DNA of 50,802 nt from an uncultured Collinsella sp. (GTDB lineage: Bacteria > Actinomycetota > Coriobacteriia > Coriobacteriales > Coriobacteriaceae): the NCBI GenBank assembly GCA_958415665.1, contig CATYZK010000013.1:1-50802 (forward strand). Direction: 5' to 3'. A program made the translations under genes and the position numbers. This document shows, one piece after another, positions 7,468 to 14,720 of the stretch (position 1 is the stretch's first letter; every line of letters starts with the position of its first letter). The notes beneath the pieces were generated by a model. It ran no database searches and was not told the origin of the DNA. It worked only from the letters and a program-made list of their open reading frames with translations.

Positions 7468-9780
7468 ATGGCTGGTAATCACTTTAAGGGCAGCGACAGC
7501 GGCCGTCCTGCGGTTCCGCCGCGTTCGAACGGGACTGGAAAAGCCGGCATGCCGAGCGGAGCTGGTCAGAACAGTGCCGGTAAGCGCACGTCCCCGGGCG
7601 AGACGGCGATGTTTACCGCTCTGTATGAGCAGTCTCAGAAGGCCAAAAAGACCGGTCGAGCAAAAGGGAATGTCTTTGCGGGCGGTGCGACCCCCACATC
7701 GCAGCCGAGCGGGGCTCCTTCGACACCTGCGAACACCGCAGGCACTGCCAACGCCGCGAATGCCGCCGGCAACATTAATGCCGGCAATGCCGCCAACAAT
7801 ACCCCCTCTGCCGGTGGCGCGGGGCTTACGGGTAACCTTGGCACGATTTACACCGGCGCCTCCGAGACTGGCACGTTCGCCCGCCTGGATGATAGCGGTG
7901 CCGAGTTTGTGGGCTCGGGTTCCAAGGAAGATTATTACGATTTTGGCCTGAACTACGGCAACGACGCTTCGTCGAGTTCAACCTCGGACGGTCTGGTCCG
8001 TCATCGTCATCGCAAGGGCGAGCGCAAGAAGCGCCATGTTGGCGCCGTTGTCGCCGCCGTTGTCGCGGTGCTTCTCGTTGCGCTTGGTGCGAGTGGCTTT
8101 ATGCTGCTCAACTCGGCAAAGACCGTAAAGGGCGAAGCGAAGGAGGCTGTCGAGATTGTCGGCGGCCTTAAGGATAAGGTCACGTCGGGCGATTTTTCGA
8201 CGCTGCCCGACGATGCTAAGAAGATCGACGAGCTCTGCAATAGCATGAAGGCGGAGACCTCGAGCCCGCTGTGGACGGCGGCTTCGTTTATTCCGGTGTA
8301 CGGCAGCGACATCAACGCGGCCCGTACCATGATCGACGCCCTGTCCGATGTTTCGAGCAATGCACTGGTTCCCATGGCCGACAACCTTTCGCAGGCCACG
8401 CCCGGCAAGCTGTTCCAGGACGGCATGATTAACGTGTCTGCGCTGCAGGCGGTCGCCGATTCGCTTTCCAGCAGCTCGAAGGTGTTCAAGAGCGCCAACG
8501 AGAAGATCCAGGGTATTGGCGATACGCATATTTCTCAGGTGACCGAGCTGGTTGATAAGGCCAAGGACGGCTTTGCCACCCTCAACGGCGCGGTTGACGC
8601 GGCGGAGAAAGTCGCCCCCGTCCTTCCCCAGATGCTCGGCGCCAACGGCCAGACGCGCAACTACCTTGTGTATGCCATGAACAACGTCGAGATTCGTGCC
8701 TGCGGCGGCTTTGGCGGTTCGCAGGGCCTGATTTCGGTCACCGACGGCCAGATGTCGATTGGCGAGTTTGTTCCCCGCATTGGACTCAGTGAGGATGAGG
8801 CGGTCGAGAGCGTCGACGAAGAGGATGAGGCGCTGTTCGGCAACCACAGTAACCTGTACAACTCGGGCAATACCTATTCGCCCGATTGGCCCCGCAACTC
8901 GCAGCGTGTCGCCGCGCTGTGGAAGTCCCAATATGGGCAGGACGTTGATGGCGTCGTCGGCATCGATCCTGTGTTCTTGCAGTACCTGCTGGGCCTTGTC
9001 GGTAATGTCTCGCTGCCCGATGGTACGGTCGTCGACGGTACCAACGCGGCGAAGGTTCTCATGCACGATGTGTATTGGAACTATCCGGTCGAGGAATCGG
9101 ACGGCATCTTTGCAGCTGTTGCCAGCGCCGCCTTCGACAAGATTCTCGGTGGCATCGGTGACGTCGACGTTACAAAGCTTGTCGGTGCATTCGAGCGCGG
9201 TGCCGAAGAGGGCCGTCTGATTGCTTGGATGAGAAACGATGATGAGCAGAATGCCATCAAAGAGACGGGCATTGACGCTTCGCTACCCGATCCGGATGAT
9301 CCGAGTGCCGATCCCGTTGCCGGCGTTTACTTTAACAACCTGAGCTTCTCCAAGCTCGACTGGTACCTGAACGCTGATACGCAGATTGGCCAGGGCGTCA
9401 AGAACGGCGACGGCACGTGCTCGTATCGCATCACCGTTACCCTGACGAACATCATGACGCAGGAGGAGGCAGGCAAGCTGCCTGATTACGTCGCGGCGAG
9501 CGCGCCCGATGCCGCGCGCGACGACGAGCGTCTGAATGTCTCGTTGTTTGCCCCGACGGGCGGCAACATCAGTGACCTTACGGTTGAGGGCACCCAGTTT
9601 GGTCTTGGCGCCGCTACGTGGCATGGAATTCCCTTCTATTCGGGCACCGTTGACCTGCATGCTGGCGAGACGACGACGATCACGTATACGCTGACCACGT
9701 CGGCCGAGGCGGGGGACAAGCCGCTTACGCTGCGTCAGACTCCTACATGCCAGGCGGCTCGCGACAGCGCGTCGGCGTAG
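7468..9780 (+). CDS. DUF4012 domain-containing membrane-anchored surface protein
   Basis: A protein of about 770 residues. The first 180 residues are low-complexity (Gly/Ala/Asn/Pro/Thr-rich, with ANAAGN-type runs) and presumably cytoplasmic. A basic stretch (RHRHRKGERKKRH) precedes a single membrane helix (VGAVVAAVVAVLLVALGASG, about residues 193-212). The large remainder should lie outside the cell and contains the DUF4012 signature NYLVYAMNNVEIRACGGFGG near 398-417. DUF4012 proteins occur in actinobacteria near capsule and cell-wall genes, but their biochemical role is not established. Two downstream acidic clusters (EDEAVESVDEEDEA; DPDDPSADP) could bind cations. ATG 7468 has GAGGA about eight bases upstream. 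Its own terminator follows, so it is probably monocistronic. Confidence 0.85.
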   Translation: MAGNHFKGSDSGRPAVPPRSNGTGKAGMPSGAGQNSAGKRTSPGETAMFTALYEQSQKAKKTGRAKGNVFAGGATPTSQPSGAPSTPANTAGTANAANAAGNINAGNAANNTPSAGGAGLTGNLGTIYTGASETGTFARLDDSGAEFVGSGSKEDYYDFGLNYGNDASSSSTSDGLVRHRHRKGERKKRHVGAVVAAVVAVLLVALGASGFMLLNSAKTVKGEAKEAVEIVGGLKDKVTSGDFSTLPDDAKKIDELCNSMKAETSSPLWTAASFIPVYGSDINAARTMIDALSDVSSNALVPMADNLSQATPGKLFQDGMINVSALQAVADSLSSSSKVFKSANEKIQGIGDTHISQVTELVDKAKDGFATLNGAVDAAEKVAPVLPQMLGANGQTRNYLVYAMNNVEIRACGGFGGSQGLISVTDGQMSIGEFVPRIGLSEDEAVESVDEEDEALFGNHSNLYNSGNTYSPDWPRNSQRVAALWKSQYGQDVDGVVGIDPVFLQYLLGLVGNVSLPDGTVVDGTNAAKVLMHDVYWNYPVEESDGIFAAVASAAFDKILGGIGDVDVTKLVGAFERGAEEGRLIAWMRNDDEQNAIKETGIDASLPDPDDPSADPVAGVYFNNLSFSKLDWYLNADTQIGQGVKNGDGTCSYRITVTLTNIMTQEEAGKLPDYVAASAPDAARDDERLNVSLFAPTGGNISDLTVEGTQFGLGAATWHGIPFYSGTVDLHAGETTTITYTLTTSAEAGDKPLTLRQTPTCQAARDSASA

Positions 9781-9817
9781 GGTTTTTCTGGTAGCGCAGA
9801 TAATCGAGTACCATTTT

Positions 9818-9850
9818 GGGGCGGACAGGCAATCTGTTCGCCCCTATTTT
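9818..9850 (+). terminator. Terminator of the DUF4012 gene
   Basis: GGGGCGGACAG pairs with CTGTTCGCCCC (11 bp, one G-U) around GCAAT, then TATTTT. It lies 13 bases before the glmM start, separating the two transcripts or attenuating read-through. Confidence 0.75.
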
Positions 9851-9863
9851 GTAAGGAGAGCGC

Positions 9864-11195
9864 ATGAAGTACTTTGGCACCGACGGCTTTCGCGGTGAGG
9901 CCAACGTTGGGCTGACGGTAGAGCACGCTTATAAGATTGGCCGTTTTGTGGGCTGGTATTACGGCGCCAACCGCGAGCGCAAGGCGCGCGTCATCGTGGG
10001 TAAGGACACGCGTCGCTCGAGTTATATGTTCGAGGCGGCGCTGGTGAGCGGCCTGGTCGCGAGCGGTGCGGACGCCTATATGCTGCACGTGATCCCCACG
10101 CCGGGCGTAGCACATCAGACCGTGGAAGGCTGCTTCGATTGCGGCATCATGATCAGCGCGAGCCACAACCCGTTTTGCGATAACGGCATTAAGCTCGTTA
10201 ATAGCGACGGTTTTAAGATGGACGAGGACGTACTGGAGCTCATCGAGGACTACATCGATGGCAAGAGCGAGGTGCCGCTGGCCACGGGCAACCACATCGG
10301 CGCCACGGTGGACTACATGCAGGGCCGCAACCGCTACATTGCCTCGCTCATCGCCAGCGCGAACTTTTCACTGCAGGGCGTCAAGATCGGCATCGACTGC
10401 GCCAACGGCTCGGCGTCCTCGGTGGCCAAGCCGGTGTTCGACGCGCTGGGCGCCGACGTGCGCGTGATCAATGCCGCGCCTGATGGTTTTAACATCAACG
10501 TCGACTGCGGCTCCACGCATATGGAGCGTCTGCAGCGCCACGTGGTGGAGCAGGGCCTGGACGTGGGCTTTGCCTACGACGGCGATGCCGACCGCTGCCT
10601 GGCCGTGGACGAGCGCGGCCGCGTGGTCGATGGCGACCAGATCCTGTACGTGTGCGGCGTGTACCTGAACAAGCACGGTCGCCTTTCGGGCGGTACCGTG
10701 GTTCCGACGATTGCCAGCAACTTTGGCCTGATCAAGTCGTTGGAGCTTGCCGGCCTGAGCGCCGTGACCAGCGGTGTGGGCGACCGTCACGTGTATGCCA
10801 AGATGCGCGAGGGCGGTTACAGCCTGGGCGGCGAGCAGACGGGCCATACGATCTTTGGCGATATCGAGCGCACGGGCGACGGCATTATGACCTCGCTGCG
10901 CGTGATGGAAGTGATCCGCGCCGAGCGCGAGACGCTCTCGCAGCTCACGGCTCCGTGCAAGCTGTTACCGCAGGCGCAGGTGGCTGTGCGCGTGGCGGAC
11001 AAGGACGCCGCGCTCGAGAACATGGGCGTGCAGGCCGCCATCGCCGAGGCCGAGGCGTCGCTGGCGGACGAGGGCCGCGTGCTGGTGCGCAAGAGCGGAA
11101 CCGAGTCGGTTATCCGCGTGCTGGCCGAGGCGCCCGACCAAGCATCCGCCGACGCCGCCATGAAGCGCATCGCCAACGCGTTGGAAGCTCTGTAG
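9864..11195 (+). CDS. glmM: Phosphoglucosamine mutase
   Basis: A 443-residue alpha-D-phosphohexomutase. It converts glucosamine-6-P to glucosamine-1-P on the route to UDP-GlcNAc, peptidoglycan and teichoic acid precursors. The N-terminus YFGTDGFRGEANVGLT matches GlmM. The phosphoserine loop ISASHNPFCDNGIK places the catalytic serine at about residue 100. The metal loop DGDADRC lies near 240 and the sugar-phosphate loop KSGTES near the C-terminus. Length is normal. AAGGAG at 9853-9858 precedes the ATG. GlmM rather than a generic PgcA-type mutase is favoured by size and N-terminal motif. Confidence 0.93.
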   Translation: MKYFGTDGFRGEANVGLTVEHAYKIGRFVGWYYGANRERKARVIVGKDTRRSSYMFEAALVSGLVASGADAYMLHVIPTPGVAHQTVEGCFDCGIMISASHNPFCDNGIKLVNSDGFKMDEDVLELIEDYIDGKSEVPLATGNHIGATVDYMQGRNRYIASLIASANFSLQGVKIGIDCANGSASSVAKPVFDALGADVRVINAAPDGFNINVDCGSTHMERLQRHVVEQGLDVGFAYDGDADRCLAVDERGRVVDGDQILYVCGVYLNKHGRLSGGTVVPTIASNFGLIKSLELAGLSAVTSGVGDRHVYAKMREGGYSLGGEQTGHTIFGDIERTGDGIMTSLRVMEVIRAERETLSQLTAPCKLLPQAQVAVRVADKDAALENMGVQAAIAEAEASLADEGRVLVRKSGTESVIRVLAEAPDQASADAAMKRIANALEAL

Positions 11196-11225
11196 TTACG
11201 CGGTTTTACCAAACCGCGTAACTAC
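11192..11225. terminator. 15-bp perfect palindrome at the glmM stop codon
   Basis: GTAGTTACGCGGTTT and its exact complement flank a four-base loop. The left arm includes the glmM stop codon. No T run follows, so it is not a classical terminator; it may block 3' exonucleases or act with the hairpin at 11271. Confidence 0.55.
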
Positions 11226-11270
11226 TCGACGCTGCAAGCGGCCCCAAGCGGCAATCTGACGTTCAATTTC

Positions 11271-11305
11271 AAGGGCGCGACCAGAAGGTCAGCGCCCTTT
11301 CATTT
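11271..11305 (+). terminator. Terminator downstream of glmM
   Basis: AAGGGCGC-GACC pairs with GGTC-A-GCGCCCTT around AGAA, followed by TTTCATTT. It lies between the convergent glmM and M32 carboxypeptidase genes. Confidence 0.75.
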
Positions 11306-11400
11306 CACGTCACCTTGCTCGCTTAGGGTCGTTTTCGCTGACGTTGCCAAGACATTGGCGTCAACATGGTTGACGTTGGCGATGGCGTGCTGGTCAATCC

Positions 11401-12975
11401 TTACAGCTCGTACAGCGTGGTGAACTTGTCCTGCAGGTAGCTGCAGTAGTAGCGGGCGTCAAAGTCCATGCCGCAGGCACCCTTGATGAGTTCCGGCGCG
11501 TCCTTGGCGCGGCCCCACTGCCAAATGTGCTCGCCCAGCCACGCGCGGACGGGTGCCAGATCGCCGCTCGCGCAGGCACCGGTAAGGTCGACGCCGTCGC
11601 GGCACATGGCCGGCACGAACATGGCGTCGTAGGCGCTGCCCAGCGCATAGGTGGGGAAGTAGCCAAACGAGCCGCCGCTCCAGTGCGTGTCCTGTAGGCA
11701 GCCGCGCGTGTCGTCGGGAACCGGAATGCCCAGGTACTCGTCCATAAAGCGATTCCAGAGCGCGGGGATATCCTTAGCCGTGGCCTCGCCGGCAAACAGC
11801 ATGCGCTCGATCTCGTAGCGCACCATAACGTGCAGCGGGTAGGTGAGCTCGTCGGCCTCGGTGCGGATCAGCGACGGCTGCGCGATGTTCACGGCGTGGT
11901 AGAGCATATCCTCGTCTACGTTGCCGTAGACTTCGGGCGCGTGACGGCGCAGCACCTCGAGCAGCGGGCCCATAAAGGCGCGGCTGCGGCCCACGGTGTT
12001 CTCAAAGAAACGACTTTGGCTCTCGTGGATGCCCATGGAGGTGCCGCCCTCCAGGCACGTGCGCGCATAAGCCGGGTTCACGCCCAGCTCGTACATGGCG
12101 TGGCCGGCCTCGTGAATGATGCTGTAGACGTTGGAGATGCAATCGTCCTCATAGATGTGCGTGGCGATGCGCGCGTCGCCCACCGAGAAGCCCTCACTAA
12201 ACGGATGCTCGGTAAAGGCGAGCGTGGTGTCGTCCAGGTCCAGCCCCACAAGCTTCATCAGGTCGAAGCTCATGGCGCGCTGGGCGGCCTCGGGCACATG
12301 CGCGTGCAAAAAGTCGGCAGTGGGCTGCTGGCCGCGCTCGCCGATGGCGTGCACGAGCGGCACGACCGTGGCCTTGACCTCGTTGCAAAATGCGTCGAAG
12401 CTCTCGGTGGAAAGGCCGCGCTCATACTGGTCGAGCCAAACGTCGTATGGATCGCGCTTGGGGTCCATGAGCTCGGCCTGATGCTTAAGTTGGGCGACGA
12501 TTCTATCCACATAGGTCTCAAAGCTCGCCCAGTCGTTGGCTGCCTTGGCCTTGTGCCACACGGCGTCCGCCTCACAGGTGAGCCTGGTCCAGGCCTCGGC
12601 TTCTTCGGTGGGGATGGCACTGGCCTCACGTTGATCGCGGCCGAGCACACGGATCTCGTCGAGCAGCTGAGGGTCGTCGATTTTGCCGCCGGCGACGGTC
12701 TCGCGCGCTAACGAGCGTACGAGCTCAACGGACTTCTCGCTGGTCAGCAGCTTGTGATGCTCGCCGGCAAGCGTGCCCATGGCGTCGGCACGCGCTGCTG
12801 CGCCGTTGGCAGGAGCAATCGTCGCTCCATCGAACTCGGCAATCTTGAGCAGGTACTCGCGAGTCCACAGCTTGCCTTCGAGCTTGCGGAATTTTTTGAC
12901 GGCCTTATCGACCTTCATGCCTTTGGATGTCTTGCCCGCTGCAGGCTCGGCCTTCTTATCGAGTTTCTTTCCCAT
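11401..12975 (-). CDS. M32-family metallocarboxypeptidase (carboxypeptidase Taq type)
   Basis: A 524-residue cytoplasmic zinc carboxypeptidase. The HEXXH motif is HEAGH (His288-His292), followed by GIHESQSRFFEN, the family's second zinc-ligand and substrate-binding stretch. Upstream, the DTT and HPFS residues of the M32 fold are present (DDTTLAFTEHPFSEGF). The family removes C-terminal residues from peptides with broad specificity. The N-terminus is unusual: about 30 Lys/Ala-rich residues (KKLDKKAEPAAGKTSKGMK) precede the domain. ATG 12975 has AAGGA upstream; the open frame continues to 13086 without a better start. It is convergent with glmM and divergent from the pheST leader. Confidence 0.92.
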   Translation of the reverse strand: MGKKLDKKAEPAAGKTSKGMKVDKAVKKFRKLEGKLWTREYLLKIAEFDGATIAPANGAAARADAMGTLAGEHHKLLTSEKSVELVRSLARETVAGGKIDDPQLLDEIRVLGRDQREASAIPTEEAEAWTRLTCEADAVWHKAKAANDWASFETYVDRIVAQLKHQAELMDPKRDPYDVWLDQYERGLSTESFDAFCNEVKATVVPLVHAIGERGQQPTADFLHAHVPEAAQRAMSFDLMKLVGLDLDDTTLAFTEHPFSEGFSVGDARIATHIYEDDCISNVYSIIHEAGHAMYELGVNPAYARTCLEGGTSMGIHESQSRFFENTVGRSRAFMGPLLEVLRRHAPEVYGNVDEDMLYHAVNIAQPSLIRTEADELTYPLHVMVRYEIERMLFAGEATAKDIPALWNRFMDEYLGIPVPDDTRGCLQDTHWSGGSFGYFPTYALGSAYDAMFVPAMCRDGVDLTGACASGDLAPVRAWLGEHIWQWGRAKDAPELIKGACGMDFDARYYCSYLQDKFTTLYEL

Positions 12976-13111
12976 ACCTATATCCTTGATCTCGCAGGTC
13001 GAGCGCCACGGGTGGGCGTGCGGCCAGTTTGCACAGCTACCTGCCTTGTACCCAGTGCGAACAAAACGGAACGCGGCGATGCACACGCAGAATGTGTTAT
13101 CCTATAGCCCA

Positions 13112-13395
13112 ATGCGTTGACGGAGAGGGTTTTGCCCGCCGCGTCGCCGGCAAGAGAGGGAAGGTCATGGGCTGCAAGCCTTCCTGCGGTGGCAAGGGCC
13201 AAGCGTTCACTCCCGAGCAGCAACCTCAACGGGCGCGCGGCCAGCGGCGGCGAAGCCCCAGTAGGGAAGCCGTGAGCCTCGCGATAAGGGGCGCAGAGTG
13301 GGCACGGCGGGCCAGACATCCGCCGGGTCAAACAAGGTGGTACCGCGGAATTCAACCGTCCTTGGGCAATGCACATGCCCGAGGGCGGTTTTTTG
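13112..13395 (+). promoter_or_regulatory. T-box leader, phenylalanine-responsive
   Basis: The invariant T-box sequence AAGGTGGTACCGCGG lies at 13334-13348 and is followed by a terminator. Just upstream, AGTGGG and the stem GGCGG/CCGCC with GGGTCAAACAAGG match the usual stem III and antiterminator lead-in. A stem I can be drawn with TTTTGCC pairing with GGCAAGG and GGAG pairing with CTCC. This leaves TTC (13206-13208) followed by A in the 3' strand of the specifier loop, which is a Phe codon. Uncharged tRNA-Phe would bind and permit read-through into pheS. A second TTC at 13181 lies within a predicted helix, so 13206 is the better specifier. A TATCCT hexamer at 13098-13103 may be the -10 box. 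Confidence 0.9.
13356..13395 (+). terminator. Regulated terminator of the T-box leader
   Basis: CCGTCC-TTGGGCA pairs with TGCCC-GAGGGCGG and is followed by TTTTTT. Its 5' side is the antiterminator partner in the charged/uncharged tRNA switch. Confidence 0.85.
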
Positions 13396-13480
13396 TTACC
13401 GAACCGGGCCGCGTTTTCGCAACGCTGGGCGGCGGCAGTCGTCCCGGCGAGCGGGGAGCGCGAGAGACGAAAGGGAAGAC

Positions 13481-14557
13481 ATGAGTCTGATTGATGATCT
13501 GGTCAAACTCGAGGAAGAGGCCAAGGAGCTCGTCGCAGGCGCCGACGACGCCGCCAAGCTCGAGGCTGCGCGCGTTGAGCTGCTCGGCCGCAAGGGTCGC
13601 ATTACCGGCCTGATGCGCATGATGGGCAAGCTCGCCCCCGAGGATCGTCCCGTGATGGGTAAGCGCGCCAACGAGATGCGCCAGCTGATCGAGGGCATGC
13701 TCGACGAGCGCAACACCGAGATGAAGGCCGCCGCCCTCAAGCACGCACTGGAGCACGAGGCCGTCGACATCACGCTGCCGGGCATCCGTCCGCAGATCGG
13801 TCACCAGCACCTGATCAAGCAGATCATCGAGGAGGCCGAGGACATCTTCTGCGGCATCGGCTACACCGTCGAGTCCGGCCCCATGGTCGACACCTCCTAC
13901 TACAACTTCACTGCGCTCAACGCCCCCATGGATCACCCGAGCCGCTCGGCCCGCGACACGTTCTATGTGGTCGACAACAATCCCGGCAGCGTCGCGCATC
14001 CCGAGGCTCACGCCCACGGCGAGTCCGATGTGCTGCTGCGCACCCAGACCTCGGGCGTGCAGATCCACACCATGGAGTCGCAAAAGCCGCCCATCTACAT
14101 GATCTGCCCGGGCACCGTCTACCGTCCCGATACGGCCGACGCCTGCCACCTGCCGCAGTTCAACCAGATCGAGGGCCTGGTCGTCGACGAGGGTATCACC
14201 TTTGGCGACCTGAAAGGCACGCTCGACTACTTTGTTAAGTGCATGTTTGGCGAGGACCGTAAGACGCGCTACCGCCCGCACTTCTTCCCCTTCACCGAGC
14301 CCAGCTGCGAGGTGGACGTGAGCTGCCACGTCTGCGGCGGCAAGGGCTGCAACTTCTGCAAGCACAGCGGCTGGATCGAGATCCTGGGCTGCGGCATGGT
14401 CGACCCCAACGTTCTTATCAACTGCGGCATCGACCCCGAGAAGTATACCGGCTTCGCCTTTGGCATTGGCGCCGAGCGCGTCGCGGCCCTGCGCTACGAC
14501 CTGCCCGACCTCAGAACGCTCATGACGGGCGATATGCGCTTCCTGAACCAATTTTAG
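13481..14557 (+). CDS. pheS: Phenylalanyl-tRNA synthetase alpha subunit
   Basis: A 358-residue catalytic alpha chain of the alpha2beta2 enzyme that charges tRNA-Phe. An N-terminal coiled-coil (about residues 1-95, with RVELLGRKGRITGLMRMMG) is followed by the class II core. Motif 1 lies near HQHLIKQIIEEAEDIFCGIG, motif 2 near PGTVYRPDTADACH, and motif 3 is FGIGAERVAALRY. A cysteine cluster CHVCGGKGCNFCKHSG lies near 288-303, as in other bacterial PheS. ATG 13481 with GGGAAG upstream is used; longer reading would enter the leader. It is expressed from the T-box leader together with pheT. Confidence 0.97.
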   Translation: MSLIDDLVKLEEEAKELVAGADDAAKLEAARVELLGRKGRITGLMRMMGKLAPEDRPVMGKRANEMRQLIEGMLDERNTEMKAAALKHALEHEAVDITLPGIRPQIGHQHLIKQIIEEAEDIFCGIGYTVESGPMVDTSYYNFTALNAPMDHPSRSARDTFYVVDNNPGSVAHPEAHAHGESDVLLRTQTSGVQIHTMESQKPPIYMICPGTVYRPDTADACHLPQFNQIEGLVVDEGITFGDLKGTLDYFVKCMFGEDRKTRYRPHFFPFTEPSCEVDVSCHVCGGKGCNFCKHSGWIEILGCGMVDPNVLINCGIDPEKYTGFAFGIGAERVAALRYDLPDLRTLMTGDMRFLNQF

Positions 14558-14559
14558 GC

Positions 14560-14655
14560 TTGCCCAGGCACCCCATCTTGGCGTTCAAACCGTCGCTCGC
14601 GTACCTTTAGTACGCGTCGCTCCTCTTTCACGCCAACCTGGGGGCACCTGGACAA
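14560..14655. repeat. Palindromic intergenic repeat between pheS and pheT
   Basis: A 96-base interrupted inverted repeat. CCAGGCACCCC and TTGGCGT on the left face ACGCCAA, CTGGGGGCACCTGG on the right. At the centre GCGTAC-CTTTA-GTACGC forms a tight hairpin. It starts three bases after the pheS stop codon. It looks like a REP/BIME-type dispersed element. In RNA it would form a long hairpin between the two subunit messages and could set their ratio or stability. Confidence 0.7.
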
Positions 14656-14720
14656 CCCTAAGGCGAACGTCTTCATTTGATACCCCTCCCTTTGCGGAGA
14701 TTAAGAACTAGGAGAGCTAC

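Noticed and set aside
9864..11195. PgcA/phosphomannomutase rather than GlmM
   Set aside because: Length (443 residues) and the N-terminal FGTDGFRGEAN pattern are typical of GlmM; PgcA proteins are usually longer.
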